From Bacteroidota bacterium (GTDB lineage: Bacteria > Bacteroidota > Bacteroidia > Bacteroidales > SKPS01): a DNA stretch of 64,000 nt. The notes under the pieces were generated by a model. The model ran no database searches. It had not been told where the DNA came from and was given only the letters and a program-made list of their open reading frames with translations. Made by a program: the position numbers and the translations under genes. How positions within the stretch are numbered: position 1 is the stretch's first letter; every line of letters starts with the position of its first letter. The stretch spans positions 274,881-338,880 of the forward strand of contig JAKLII010000001.1 in NCBI GenBank assembly GCA_022709695.1, given 5' to 3'. This document shows, piece by piece, positions 54,451 through 64,000 of the stretch.

Positions 54451-54671
54451 TATTCGGATTTCCGAAAAATTGGAACAAGTCTGCGTGAATTACCATTCCT
54501 GGGTTTGAAATACTGAATAACTCAATAAGGTGCATTGAGATACTGCATAGCAGCAATTGCAATTGACTCTTATTCAATAAAATAATAAAAAATATCAGGA
54601 TAGACAGACCTCATTTGCTACGAAAATAATAAAATTGTGGGCATACCAAAAACCAGCGTAACGAGATTTTG

Positions 54672-54679
54672 TACTTTTG
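54672..54679 (+). promoter_or_regulatory. Bacteroidota -7 element for the DUF3788 gene
   Basis: TACTTTTG fits TAnnTTTG and lies 18 bp ahead of the ATG at 54698. The nearest TTG upstream is at 54635, too far for a standard -33 element. Confidence 0.42.
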
Positions 54680-54697
54680 ACTAAGTGAATCCCGATT

Positions 54698-55132
54698 ATG
54701 GCAACTAAAGAACCCGTAATGCTATTCAGAGATCCTGAGGATTCAATTTCGGACGAATCACTTGGCAAAGCCATGAGTCCGCAATTGTTCAGTGTTTATC
54801 AGGAATTGATCAGCATAATGAAAGACCTGTATCCGATACAGCATGAGTGGCGGTATTACCGCGATGGAAAAGCATGGCTATGCAAAGCCATCCATAAAAA
54901 GAAAACCGTTTTCTGGATGTCGGTCTGGGACAGGTATATTCAAATTACCTTCTACTTTACTGAAAAAACCGCTTCAGGACTGCATACATTACCGGTTGAT
55001 CCGGAAATCTTAACAAATCAGCAAAGCACAACACCTGTCGGAAAGCTGATCCCTGTAACTCTAAAGATCCATCATTCAAAACAGCTGAAAGACTTTTCAA
55101 CCATCCTAGGGTACAAAGTGTCGTTAAAATAA
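54698..55132 (+). CDS. DUF3788 family protein
   Basis: 144 residues, no signal peptide. Family features are PVMLFRDPEDSISDESL at the N-terminus, HEWRYYRDGKAWLCKAIHKK and WMSVWDRYIQITFYF. Such proteins resemble YdhG/YjbR-like small domains that bind ligands; the function is unknown. Confidence 0.8.
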   Translation: MATKEPVMLFRDPEDSISDESLGKAMSPQLFSVYQELISIMKDLYPIQHEWRYYRDGKAWLCKAIHKKKTVFWMSVWDRYIQITFYFTEKTASGLHTLPVDPEILTNQQSTTPVGKLIPVTLKIHHSKQLKDFSTILGYKVSLK

Positions 55133-55272
55133 CAGCTTTGAAAGGTCTCATGGTGTTTTACCCTATAACCTCCAATGCACCCAATTAAAGAATCTTTTGT
55201 AATTTGCTGAGCCTAAATGGTTCTGCTTCAGCCTGAAAATGAACTTTTTATTAATCTAAATATCAATATATT

Positions 55273-58200
55273 ATGAAGAAGCTGTGTGTGCTTGCCCTGC
55301 TGCTGGCAGCGGTTTTTACAGGATTGAAAGCCCAGGATGAGATGCGCTTGCTGCGGTTCCCTGCCGTTCACGGCAACAAGCTGGTATTCAGCTATGCCGG
55401 CGACCTGTACCTGGTTTCCACCAGCGGCGGGGTTGCCCGCAGGCTCACCTCTGATCCCGGTTACGAGATGTTTGCCCGTTTTTCTCCTGATGGAAAATAC
55501 ATCGCCTTTACGGGACAATATGACGGCAACACTGAGGTGTACCTGATTCCTGCCGAAGGGGGATTGCCGAAACGACTCACCTATACCGCCACCCTGAATC
55601 GCGACGACATTTCGGATCGCATGGGCCCCAACAACATCGTGATGACCTGGACCCCCGACAGCAAAAAGATCATTTACCGCTCCAGGGGCAGGTCCTTCAA
55701 CGATTTTGTAGGACAGCTCTATTCCGTTTCTGTTGAAGGGGGTATGTCGGAACAGCTTCCCCTTTCATCAGGTGGGTTTTGCTCGTATTCGCCCGATGGC
55801 AGCAAGCTTGCTTTCAACCGCGTTTTCAGGGAGTTCCGCACCTGGAAATACTACAGGGGCGGAATGGCCGACGACATCCGGATCTTCGACATAAAGACCG
55901 GAGCAATCACAAAGATCAACGACCTGGTATCGCAGGAGATCATCCCGATGTGGCATGGAAACACCATCTGGTTTCTGTCAGACCGCGACCGTACCATGAA
56001 CCTTTTCTCGTACGACCTCACCACCAAAGCCGAAAAGAAGGTGACCCAGTTCACCGACTACGACGTCAAATTCCCCTCGATGGGACACGATGGAAAAATC
56101 GTTTTTGAACAGGCCGGATATATCCACATGTATGATCCTGCCACTGGAAGGATTGCCAAAATCACCATTCAGATTGCGGATGACCAGAAGCCGGGAGGGA
56201 GCGCACGGGTGGATGCTTCCCGGTTCATACAGGGCACCTCGCTGTCACCCGATGGCAAACGGATCGCCATTTCGGCCAGGGGTGAAATCTTCACCGTTCC
56301 TGCGGAAAACGGCTTTACCAGGAACCTCACAGGCACGCCGGGCATCCACGAGCGGGGTGCCGTATGGTCGCCCGATGGCAGGTACGTTGCCTACCTGAGT
56401 GACAAAACCGGAGAATACCAGGTATGGATTCAGGAACAGGACGGATCGGCACCGGCACGTCAGATCACCACCATGAACGACAACTACATCTATGGGCTGC
56501 TCTGGTCGCCCGACAGCAGGAAGATCCTCTACAACGACAGGAAGCAAACCCTGCGGATGGTGGATGTGGAAACCGGCAATGTAACCCTTGTGGCCCAAAG
56601 CAAAGTGTGGGAGATGCAGGATTTCTCATGGTCGCCCGACAGCCGATGGATCGCCTACACCCAGCCCAACCGTACCGGGATGAACCAGATCATGCTTTAC
56701 AGCCTGGCCAGCGGCAAAGCTATTCCGGTAACGCAGGAATGGTACAGCTCGTCCAACCCCGAGTTCAGCAGCGACGGGAAATTTTTGGTGTTTGTCTCTG
56801 AACGTGATTTCAGCCCGATATACTCTGCCACCGAATGGAACCATGCTTACCGGAATATGTCGAGAATCTACCTGGTATCCCTTGCTGCAGCCACCGACAA
56901 TCCGCTGGGCGAGAAGAACGATGAAGTAGCCATTGCCAGGGAGGAGATCCCAGCTGCAAAGGCTGAACCAGCCAAAGATGGAAAAGGAAAAGATGCCAAA
57001 ACCGAAAAAGGTGACGACAAGGAAAAGAAAGGCTCAGAGGTTAAGCCGATAGTGGTTGATACCGAAGGGATCCAGGACCGTATCATCGCACTTCCGGTAA
57101 GGCCTGCCAACTACTGGAACCTTACGATGATCGGCATGAAAATCTACTACAACGAGACCTACTTCGGGGAAAAAGGGAGCAGGGTTACCGTGTATAATCT
57201 TGAAAATAAAGAGGAAACGGTGCTGGCAGAGAATATGGGATACACCATAAGCGCCGACCAGAAGAAAATGATGCTCTCGTCGCAGGGGAACTATTATGTG
57301 ATCAATTTGCCATCGGCCAAAGCCAAAACCGAGAAAAAGGCCGACCTTTCGAACATGTGGGTGCAGCCCGACCTCAAACAGGAATGGAGTCAGATCTACA
57401 CCGAAAGCTGGAGGCAGATGCGTGATTTCTTCTACGACGAAAAGATGCACGGCACTGACTGGAAGGCCATGCACGACAAATACGCCGTGCTGCTGCCCTA
57501 CGTGAGCGACAGAAACGATCTGAATTACCTGATCGGTGAACTGATCGGCGAACTGAACGTGGGGCATGCCTATGTGAGCGGCGGAGACAAGTACGAGCTC
57601 AACCGGGTCTATACAGGATTTTTGGGGGCAACCCTCACGAAAGATCCGGCCACCGGGTATTTCCGGATCAATGGGATCCTGAAGGGGCAGAACTGGGACA
57701 ACAAGTTGGTTTCGCCCCTCACGCAGGTAGGTATCAGGGTGAAAGAGGGCGATTATCTGATTGCCCTGAACGGGAAGGATCTGAAAGAGGTACAGGACCC
57801 CTACGCCCTGTTGTTCGGGATGGCCGGCCAGCCGGTGGAGATCACTATAAACAGCAAACCAGAAGCTTCCGGGAGCAAAAAATATGTAATCAGGCCGGTG
57901 AAGGATGAAGCCCAGCTGGTGTATTTTAACTGGGTTCAGGAGAATATCCGCAAGGTGAATGAGGCTACCAACGGCGAGGTAGGCTACCTGCACATCCCTG
58001 ATATGGTGGTGGAAGGGTTGAATGAATTTGTAAAATACTATTACCCCCAGCTGTCGAAGAAGGCTCTGATTATCGATGGCCGTGGCAACGGAGGGGGAAA
58101 CGTAAGTCCGATGATCATCGAAAGGCTCAGGCGTGAAATCATCCGCATCTCAGCGCCCAGAAATGTAGAGGAGATGGGTACCAACCCCAATGGAATGATG

Positions 58201-58584
58201 ACAGGCCCCATGGTGTTACTGATCAACCAGTATTCGGCTTCCGACGGTGACCTGTTCCCTTATGCCTTCAAGAAACTTGGGATCGGCACACTGGTTGGTG
58301 TACGGACCTGGGGCGGCGTAACCGGGATACGCGGTTCACTCCCATTCATCGATGGAGGTTCGTTGCAAAAACCCGAATACGGCACCTACTCTTCCGAAAC
58401 CAGCGAATGGATCATCGAAGGGCACGGCGTAGATCCCGATGTGGTGATTGACAATGACCCCTACCGCGAGTTTAACGGAACCGACGATCAGCTAAACAAA
58501 GCCATTGAAATTATCCTGCAGCAGCTGAAGGAAGGAACCTACCAGATCCCGCCGAAGCCTGCAGGGCCGGACAAACAGAAATAG
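55273..58584 (+). CDS. Tricorn-type S41 protease
   Basis: 1103 residues. Signal peptide MKKLCVLALLLAAVFTGLKA. Two WD40-like/PD40 beta-propellers fill residues about 25-560 (repeated FSPDGKYIAF, WTPDSKKIIY, YSPDGSKLAF and LLWSPDSRKILY strands). A charged Lys/Glu/Asp linker follows (about 558-595), then the C1 domain, a PDZ-like domain (about 775-875) and the S41 catalytic domain. The catalytic Ser is in NQYSASDGD (residues 985-993). Tricorn proteases process peptides; this one is exported, probably periplasmic. Confidence 0.93.
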   Translation: MKKLCVLALLLAAVFTGLKAQDEMRLLRFPAVHGNKLVFSYAGDLYLVSTSGGVARRLTSDPGYEMFARFSPDGKYIAFTGQYDGNTEVYLIPAEGGLPKRLTYTATLNRDDISDRMGPNNIVMTWTPDSKKIIYRSRGRSFNDFVGQLYSVSVEGGMSEQLPLSSGGFCSYSPDGSKLAFNRVFREFRTWKYYRGGMADDIRIFDIKTGAITKINDLVSQEIIPMWHGNTIWFLSDRDRTMNLFSYDLTTKAEKKVTQFTDYDVKFPSMGHDGKIVFEQAGYIHMYDPATGRIAKITIQIADDQKPGGSARVDASRFIQGTSLSPDGKRIAISARGEIFTVPAENGFTRNLTGTPGIHERGAVWSPDGRYVAYLSDKTGEYQVWIQEQDGSAPARQITTMNDNYIYGLLWSPDSRKILYNDRKQTLRMVDVETGNVTLVAQSKVWEMQDFSWSPDSRWIAYTQPNRTGMNQIMLYSLASGKAIPVTQEWYSSSNPEFSSDGKFLVFVSERDFSPIYSATEWNHAYRNMSRIYLVSLAAATDNPLGEKNDEVAIAREEIPAAKAEPAKDGKGKDAKTEKGDDKEKKGSEVKPIVVDTEGIQDRIIALPVRPANYWNLTMIGMKIYYNETYFGEKGSRVTVYNLENKEETVLAENMGYTISADQKKMMLSSQGNYYVINLPSAKAKTEKKADLSNMWVQPDLKQEWSQIYTESWRQMRDFFYDEKMHGTDWKAMHDKYAVLLPYVSDRNDLNYLIGELIGELNVGHAYVSGGDKYELNRVYTGFLGATLTKDPATGYFRINGILKGQNWDNKLVSPLTQVGIRVKEGDYLIALNGKDLKEVQDPYALLFGMAGQPVEITINSKPEASGSKKYVIRPVKDEAQLVYFNWVQENIRKVNEATNGEVGYLHIPDMVVEGLNEFVKYYYPQLSKKALIIDGRGNGGGNVSPMIIERLRREIIRISAPRNVEEMGTNPNGMMTGPMVLLINQYSASDGDLFPYAFKKLGIGTLVGVRTWGGVTGIRGSLPFIDGGSLQKPEYGTYSSETSEWIIEGHGVDPDVVIDNDPYREFNGTDDQLNKAIEIILQQLKEGTYQIPPKPAGPDKQK

Positions 58585-58592
58585 TTGAGATA

Positions 58593-58636
58593 GTTGAGGT
58601 AGTTGAGTTTTCCTGCATAAACTCGACTACCTCAAC
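58593..58636 (+). terminator. Long inverted repeat, possible terminator of the tricorn gene
   Basis: A 16-bp arm GTTGAGGTAGTTGAGT pairs with ACTCGACTACCTCAAC over a 12-nt loop, with one G-U type pair. A long T-run is missing, so it is a probable but not classic terminator. Confidence 0.55.
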
Positions 58637-58726
58637 ATTACTTCTTTATCCAGTTCTCAATTCGTTCTCAATGGATTACCCCAATAATATTATAACCTTA
58701 GCGTTCGAAAGCCAATAATCAACAGA

Positions 58727-58975
58727 ATGAAACTTATAGCCACCGTTGAAGAACTTGATGAAGATGAAATAAGATATCTGGTGATCGAGCATGATAAGGA
58801 TGATTCGTTAGGATACTTTCTTTTTGGATTCAAAGAGATGGAACAGCCATGTGAATTTGATATGTGGTTTCTGGATTTGGAAACTGCTATGAATCAAGCA
58901 TTGGACGATTATAATGTACAGTACCAGGAATGGAAGGATTTTGATATATTCATGAAGCCAATCAGGAAAGGATGA
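58727..58975 (+). CDS. Small hypothetical protein
   Basis: 82 residues, acidic, no signal peptide or span (MKLIATVEELDEDEIRYLVI; CEFDMWFLDLETAMNQALDD). The stop overlaps the next start by 4 bp (ATGA), so it is translated and coupled. Family unknown. Confidence 0.65.
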   Translation: MKLIATVEELDEDEIRYLVIEHDKDDSLGYFLFGFKEMEQPCEFDMWFLDLETAMNQALDDYNVQYQEWKDFDIFMKPIRKG

Positions 58976-59322
58976 GACTATTCATGTTCATGTTGGTTTT
59001 CGCTCTGTTTTCATGTAAAAGCATTGCGTACAGAGGATTTTCTTCCGGAAAATATTCCTGTAACGGTAACGGATTTCAATTTTCACTTATACTCCACAGT
59101 GATTCTACGTATGAGCTAAATAAACAATTTCAAGACAGAACAATAAATTGCACCGGTAGCTGGGATTTAGTTACTACAGATACCATTCGACTGACACCAA
59201 TGAGGGTAGGAGCAATCGAGGAAATCATCTCAGGCTATGATTGTTATAAAGAAAGGAGAGCTGTCATTATCAACTCCAAAAAATTGAGACTCGAGGGCAA
59301 TACCTTTAGAAAACTCAGATAA
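58972..59322 (+). CDS. Small lipoprotein of unknown function
   Basis: 116 residues. Signal peptide with lipobox (LVFALFSCKS), then a short beta-rich domain (GKYSCNGNGFQFSLILHSDS, INCTGSWDLVTTDTIRLTP) like the small lipocalin or NlpE-type fragments. The gene overlaps the preceding one by 4 bp. Function unknown. Confidence 0.65.
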   Translation: MRLFMFMLVFALFSCKSIAYRGFSSGKYSCNGNGFQFSLILHSDSTYELNKQFQDRTINCTGSWDLVTTDTIRLTPMRVGAIEEIISGYDCYKERRAVIINSKKLRLEGNTFRKLR

Positions 59323-59504
59323 TCAATAAATGGGATTCCTTCGAAATTCAAAATAAAGCCCACCCCGAAAAATACAGAAAGGAATCCTTGCCAATAAAAT
59401 TAGAAGACACAAAGATACTCTAATGCTTAAATATCAGGAAAGTAGGATTTGTTCGACTTGGTGCCCTACCATATTTTTAGCGTTTTAACAAAATCATGAT
59501 CTTC

Positions 59505-59590
59505 ACTCCCCTTCTCCTTGAGGAGAAGGGGTTTGGGGATGAGGTGAAGCATTAGGCAACAGGAAGACAGTGTGAGGAACAGTGTGAGTA
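59505..59590. repeat. Third copy of the CCCCTCTCC-type intergenic repeat
   Basis: CTCCCCTTCTCCTTGAGGAG and AAGGGGTTTGGGGATGAGGT, followed by ACAGTGTGAGGAACAGTGTGAGT, correspond block by block to the copy at 4476. It lies next to the rpoC terminator. The interval 59323-59656 otherwise shows nothing. Confidence 0.7.
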
Positions 59591-59600
59591 CGGAGGAATA

Positions 59601-59636
59601 AAAAAGGCGCCCCCTGATGGAGACGCCCTCTTTTTG
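59601..59636 (-). terminator. Terminator of the rpoC-DUF3467 unit
   Basis: On the minus strand a GGCGTCTCC / GGGGGCGCC hairpin (two mismatches) with a short loop is followed by a T-run (CCTTTTTTA). A matching T-run on the other side makes it usable from both directions. Confidence 0.7.
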
Positions 59637-59656
59637 TTGATTTCTGCGGATCAGTA

Positions 59657-59968
59657 TCAGGCCTGTCCTTTAGGGCCGGTGATCGGGAACGGCATCATCC
59701 CTTCAATCTCTTCAGGGACCACGATTTCTCCGTGCATCGATTCGAACTTCATAATGTTGTCCTTCAATGCCTTGAAGAGTCGTTTAGTGTGCTGAGGGGT
59801 GAGGATGATCCTTGATTTCACCTTGGCTTTGGGTACTCCCGGCATCATATTCACAAAGTCGATGATAAATTCGGCCTGCGAGTGGGTGATGATGGCAAGG
59901 TTGGCATAGGTTCCTTCGGCTACATCCTCAGGAAGTTCTATATTGATCTGCGGTTGATTCTGGTTCAT
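59657..59968 (-). CDS. DUF3467 family protein
   Basis: 103 residues. Family pattern: INIELPEDVAEGTYANLAII, THSQAEFIIDFVNMMPG, KVKSRIILTPQHTKRLFKAL. It lies 31 bp downstream of rpoC, an arrangement common in Bacteroidota. The function is unknown. Confidence 0.92.
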   Translation of the reverse strand: MNQNQPQINIELPEDVAEGTYANLAIITHSQAEFIIDFVNMMPGVPKAKVKSRIILTPQHTKRLFKALKDNIMKFESMHGEIVVPEEIEGMMPFPITGPKGQA

Positions 59969-59999
59969 TGTTTCTTGTAATGTAATGATTTATAATGAT

Positions 60000-62900
60000 T
60001 TATTCTGATACAGAACTCTCCTCCATCTGGCGGGCATGCATCAGCTCTTCGTATTCGTCGAGTGATCCGACAATGATGTCCTGATAGTCTTTCAGTCCGG
60101 TCCCGGCAGGGATCAGGTGTCCGACCAGCACGTTCTCTTTCAGTCCTTCCAGCGTATCAGCCTTGGCGCTCACCGCAGCTTCAGTAAGTACCTTGGTAGT
60201 TTCCTGGAAAGAGGCAGCCGAAAGGAAGCTCTTGGTCTGCAGCGAAGCCCTGGTAATCCCCTGGAGGATCTGTGTACCGGTAGCAGGTTGTGCATCACGG
60301 GCATCCACAAGCTTGCGGTCGCGCCGCTTGAGCTGCGAATTTTCGTCGCGAAGTTTCCTTTGGGTAATGATCTGACCCGCCTTGAAGATCTCAGAGTCTC
60401 CTGCATCCACAACCACTTTTTTGCCATAGATCCAGTCGTTCTCTTCCATAAAATCGATCTTGTTCACCATTTCCCCTTCGAGGAAACGGGTGTCGCCGGG
60501 CTCGTTGATTTCGATCTTGCGCATCATCTGACGCACGATGATCTCGAAGTGCTTGTCGTTGATTTTTACCCCCTGGAGGCGGTACACTTCCTGCACCTCG
60601 TTTACGATGTATTCCTGCACCTTGGTGGGCCCCTTGATGGCAAGGATGTCCGATGGGGTCACAGCTCCGTCGGAAAGCGGCGTACCTGCTTTAACGAAGT
60701 CGTTTTCCTGTGCAAGGATCTGCTTGGTGGTAGGGATCAGATAGGTCTTCTCCTCTCCTGTTCTGGAGGTGATGATCACTTCACGGTTGCCACGCTTCAG
60801 TTTCTTCCCGAAAGATACCACACCGTCGATTTCAGCCACTACAGCCGGGTCTGAGGGATTCCTGGCTTCGAAAAGCTCGGTAACCCTCGGTAAACCACCG
60901 GTGATGTCGCCCGATTTGCCAATAGCACGGGGGATCTTCACCAGCAACTCACCGGCAGTGATTTTAGCACCGTCATCGACCTGGATGTGTGAATTTACAG
61001 GGAGGTCATAGGTTTTGATGATCTCACCGTCAGAGGTAACAATATTGATAGCCGGGTTTTTACTGCGCTGGCGAGATTCGATGATCACTTTATCGTGATA
61101 ACCGGTCTGCTCATCCGACTCGATCCTGTAGGTCACCCCTTCAATCAGGTTTTCGAAACGCACCTGGCCTGATACTTCAGACACGATAGTAGCGTTGTAT
61201 GCATCCCATGAGCAGATCAGGTCGTCCTTTCTGATCTCATCGCCATCCTTGTAGAACAGATGGGATCCGTAAGGGAGATAGGCAGATGAAAGTAAAATTC
61301 CGGTGTTTTTATCCACGATCCGCAACTCTGCCGAACGACCCACCACCACCAGGTAGTTACGCCCTTCAGCGTCGGTATATTCGATGTAACGCAATTCATC
61401 AATCTCGAGAATCCCGTCGTATTTGGCCACAATGCTGCTGGCGGTGGCGATGTTGGAGGCAGTACCCCCAACGTGGAAGGTACGGAGCGTAAGCTGTGTA
61501 CCAGGCTCACCGATCGACTGAGCGGCAATTACCCCTACCGCTTCACCCTTCTGTACCATTTTTCCGGTACTCAGGTTACGGCCGTAGCATTTGGCACATA
61601 CCCCCTTCTTGGATTCACAGGTGAGTACCGATCTGATTTCCAGCATCTCAATCGGTGATTCCTCAATCATTCCGGCATAGGTCTCAGTAAGTTCTTGTCC
61701 GGCAGCGATGATCAGTTCACCCGTACTTGGGTGGTACACATCATGTAAAGTCGTCCTTCCGAGGATTCTGTCATACAGCGATTCAACCACCTCTTCGTTG
61801 CGTTTGAGGGCAGTGGTCTGCAAGCCCCTGAGGGTACCGCAGTCCTCTTCACTGATGATCACGTCCTGCGCCACATCCACCAGCCGGCGGGTCAGATAAC
61901 CGGCATCGGCAGTCTTGAGCGCCGTGTCGGCAAGACCCTTACGGGCACCGTGGGTGGAGATGAAGTACTCAAGTACCGAAAGCCCTTCCTTGAAATTGGA
62001 AAGAATCGGGTTTTCAATGATTTCCGCACCTGTGGATCCCGATTTCTGTGGTTTCGCCATAAGACCCCTCATGCCGCAAAGCTGACGGATCTGTTCTTTC
62101 GAACCACGTGCGCCCGAATCGAGCATCATATACACCGGGTTAAATCCCTGTTTGTCGTTGGAGAGCTTCTCCATCAGGGTATTGGTAAGCCTGGAGTTGG
62201 TATGTGTCCAGATGTCGATGATCTTATTGTACCGTTCGTTGTTGGTAATCCAGCCATCCTGGTAGTGCGACAGCACCTCATCCACATCCTGGTTGGCGCG
62301 TTCGATCAGGTCGGTTTTCACCGCCGGGATGATCACATCGTCGAGGTTGAAGGAGAGTCCTCCTTCAAAAGCCATTTTATATCCGAGGTTCTTGATGTCA
62401 TCGAGGAAAGCAGAGGTGGTGGCAGTATCGGTCTTTTTCAGCAGGTCACCGATGATATCACGAAGTGATTTCTTGGTAAGCAACTGATTGATATATCCGT
62501 ACTTCCTGGGAACCACCTCATTGAAAAGAACCCTGCCCACCGTAGTTTCGAGGATATAATGACCGCTACTATCCTGATGGTGGTTGGGTAGCCTCACCTT
62601 GATCCATGCATGGAGATCTGTTTTCCCTTCGTTGTGGGCGATAATCACCTCTTCCGGGCTGTAAAAATGCATGCCTTCGCCCTTTACAGGATGTTCAGGG
62701 GTTGAGCGGCGTCCTTTGGTCATGTAGTAAAGCCCAAGTACCATGTCCTGAGAAGGAACGGTGATCGGAGCTCCGTTGGCAGGGTTCAGGATGTTGTGCG
62801 AGGCCAGCATCAGCAGTTGTGCTTCCAGGATGGCAGCATTGCCAAGGGGCACATGCACAGCCATCTGGTCACCGTCGAAGTCGGCATTGAAGGCGGTACA

Positions 62901-64000
62901 TACGAGTGGGTGGAGCTGGATGGCTTTCCCTTCAATCAGCTTAGGCTGAAACGACTGAATACCAAGCCTGTGGAGTGTAGGAGCACGGTTCAGCAGTACC
63001 GGATGCCCCTTCAATACACTTTCCAGGATATCCCATACCACAGGATCTTTGCGGTCCACAATTTTCTTCGCCGATTTCACAGTTTTTACGATGCCTCTTT
63101 CGAGCATCTTGCGGATGATGAACGGCTTAAAGAGCTCGGATGCCATGTTCTTCGGCAATCCGCACTCATTCAGCTTAAGGTCAGGGCCTACCACAATCAC
63201 AGAACGGCCTGAGTAGTCGACACGTTTACCAAGAAGGTTCTGACGGAAGCGTCCCTGCTTTCCTTTGAGGCTATCGCTCAACGACTTAAGCGCACGGTTC
63301 GAATCGGTCTTCACCGCACTCGACTTGCGTGAGTTGTCGAACAGGCTGTCAACTGCCTCCTGGAGCATACGTTTTTCGTTCCTCAGGATCACATCCGGCG
63401 CTTTAATTTCCAGCAACCGTTTCAGACGGTTGTTGCGGATGATCACCCTGCGGTACAGGTCATTGAGGTCGGAGGTGGCAAAGCGTCCTCCATCCAGCGG
63501 AACCAGCGGGCGCAGTTCAGGCGGAATCACGGGAACCACTTTCACAATCATCCATTCGGGCCTGTTCTCGATCCGGGCCTGTCCTTCGCGGAAAGCTTCG
63601 ACGATGCGGAGTCGTTTCAGGGCATCGTTTTTCCTCTGTTGAGAGGTCTCTTCAAACGCCTTGGTACGCAGCGAATAGGAAAGTTCATCCAGGTTGAGGC
63701 GCTTCAGCAGATCAAAAATTGCATCGGCTCCCATTTTGGCGATGAACTTATTGGGATCTGAATCATCAAGATATACGTTGTCGGAAGGGAGCGTATCAAT
63801 GATGTTGAAATACTCCTCTTCGCTCAGGAAATCAAGGTAGGAAATGCCATCCTGTTCCTTGATACCGGGCTGAATCACAACATATTTCTCATAGTAGATG
63901 ATAGTATCAAGCTTCTTGGAGGGGAGCCCCAGGAGTGCCCCGATTTTATTGGGCAGCGACCTGAAGAACCAGATATGGGCCACAGGGACCACCAGCTGGA
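60000..64000 (-). CDS. rpoC: DNA-directed RNA polymerase subunit beta prime (5' part beyond the window)
   Basis: About 1333 residues are present; the first about 90 lie beyond position 64000. The first readable residues are [20 protein letters not shown]. The catalytic motif [12 protein letters not shown], the zinc-site [15 protein letters not shown] and the bridge-helix/trigger-loop region are clear. The C-terminus ends SVSE. The subunit forms the core transcription enzyme, with rpoB expected directly upstream. Confidence 0.98.
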   Translation of the reverse strand, partial: QLVVPVAHIWFFRSLPNKIGALLGLPSKKLDTIIYYEKYVVIQPGIKEQDGISYLDFLSEEEYFNIIDTLPSDNVYLDDSDPNKFIAKMGADAIFDLLKRLNLDELSYSLRTKAFEETSQQRKNDALKRLRIVEAFREGQARIENRPEWMIVKVVPVIPPELRPLVPLDGGRFATSDLNDLYRRVIIRNNRLKRLLEIKAPDVILRNEKRMLQEAVDSLFDNSRKSSAVKTDSNRALKSLSDSLKGKQGRFRQNLLGKRVDYSGRSVIVVGPDLKLNECGLPKNMASELFKPFIIRKMLERGIVKTVKSAKKIVDRKDPVVWDILESVLKGHPVLLNRAPTLHRLGIQSFQPKLIEGKAIQLHPLVCTAFNADFDGDQMAVHVPLGNAAILEAQLLMLASHNILNPANGAPITVPSQDMVLGLYYMTKGRRSTPEHPVKGEGMHFYSPEEVIIAHNEGKTDLHAWIKVRLPNHHQDSSGHYILETTVGRVLFNEVVPRKYGYINQLLTKKSLRDIIGDLLKKTDTATTSAFLDDIKNLGYKMAFEGGLSFNLDDVIIPAVKTDLIERANQDVDEVLSHYQDGWITNNERYNKIIDIWTHTNSRLTNTLMEKLSNDKQGFNPVYMMLDSGARGSKEQIRQLCGMRGLMAKPQKSGSTGAEIIENPILSNFKEGLSVLEYFISTHGARKGLADTALKTADAGYLTRRLVDVAQDVIISEEDCGTLRGLQTTALKRNEEVVESLYDRILGRTTLHDVYHPSTGELIIAAGQELTETYAGMIEESPIEMLEIRSVLTCESKKGVCAKCYGRNLSTGKMVQKGEAVGVIAAQSIGEPGTQLTLRTFHVGGTASNIATASSIVAKYDGILEIDELRYIEYTDAEGRNYLVVVGRSAELRIVDKNTGILLSSAYLPYGSHLFYKDGDEIRKDDLICSWDAYNATIVSEVSGQVRFENLIEGVTYRIESDEQTGYHDKVIIESRQRSKNPAINIVTSDGEIIKTYDLPVNSHIQVDDGAKITAGELLVKIPRAIGKSGDITGGLPRVTELFEARNPSDPAVVAEIDGVVSFGKKLKRGNREVIITSRTGEEKTYLIPTTKQILAQENDFVKAGTPLSDGAVTPSDILAIKGPTKVQEYIVNEVQEVYRLQGVKINDKHFEIIVRQMMRKIEINEPGDTRFLEGEMVNKIDFMEENDWIYGKKVVVDAGDSEIFKAGQIITQRKLRDENSQLKRRDRKLVDARDAQPATGTQILQGITRASLQTKSFLSAASFQETTKVLTEAAVSAKADTLEGLKENVLVGHLIPAGTGLKDYQDIIVGSLDEYEELMHARQMEESSVSE

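Noticed and set aside
57034..57993. A long minus-strand frame inside the tricorn gene
   Set aside because: It is antisense to a conserved protease and has the composition of a reverse-complement shadow.

Overview
The window looks like chromosomal DNA of a Bacteroidota (Bacteroidetes) bacterium, probably from the Bacteroidales or a related uncultured lineage. Supporting signs are the many TAnnTTTG-type -7 promoter elements, the lack of Shine-Dalgarno sequences, a T9SS C-terminal sorting domain, and many families typical of the phylum: DUF4349, DUF1573, DUF4199, DUF3467 after rpoC, NamZ/DUF1343, FISUMP, carboxypeptidase-regulatory-like domains and tricorn-type S41 proteases. Only part of rpoC (right edge) and part of a GH2 beta-mannosidase (left edge) are inside the window.

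Layout. 1-2803 (minus): beta-mannosidase 5' part, cutC, xseB, xseA. 2804-4959: a DUF4349 lipoprotein, a small lipoprotein, G-rich repeats and tRNA-Asp with its terminator. 4960-18230 (plus): the most unusual region. It encodes a TIR/DUF4062-like protein with one membrane span and a carboxypeptidase-regulatory-like C-terminus, then four tandem paralogues (exported, regulatory-like domain, coiled coil, TPR; one broken by two in-frame stops), then a membrane protein with two Rossmann (RCK-like) domains and a C-terminal RyR-like domain. A promoter with good -33 and -7 elements lies in front, and junctions between most of the genes are short and repeat-like. I read this as one candidate signalling or conflict system that connects cytoplasm and periplasm.

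18369-22763: a collagen-like lipoprotein, a MarR regulator with a palindrome inside its own promoter, a P-type cation ATPase and a small lipoprotein. 22862-27643 (minus): a putative outer-membrane protein, a secreted M48 metalloprotease and a PKD/FISUMP surface protein. 27835-30646: a DUF4199 membrane protein, a metF remnant, an unknown protein and a coupled J-domain/HIRAN pair. 30708-40522: typA, DUF1573, an aminotransferase, a TMTC-like GT-C/TPR membrane protein, a small secreted protein, NamZ, a LolC/E-type permease and a SlyD-type FKBP. 40593-44977: a trans-sulfuration PLP enzyme, a structured leader with a Cys-rich mini-ORF, a DUF349 repeat protein and OsmC.

45127-54049: a T9SS-sorted propeller protein, an ORF6N relic, an OmpA protein, then a four-gene unit (SDR, radical SAM, SRPBCC-like, HemN-like radical SAM) with copies of a 95-bp repeat family on both sides, then a CarboxypepD_reg-like protein. 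54698-64000: DUF3788, tricorn protease, two small genes, DUF3467 and rpoC.

All family calls come from reading motifs by eye. No database search was possible.
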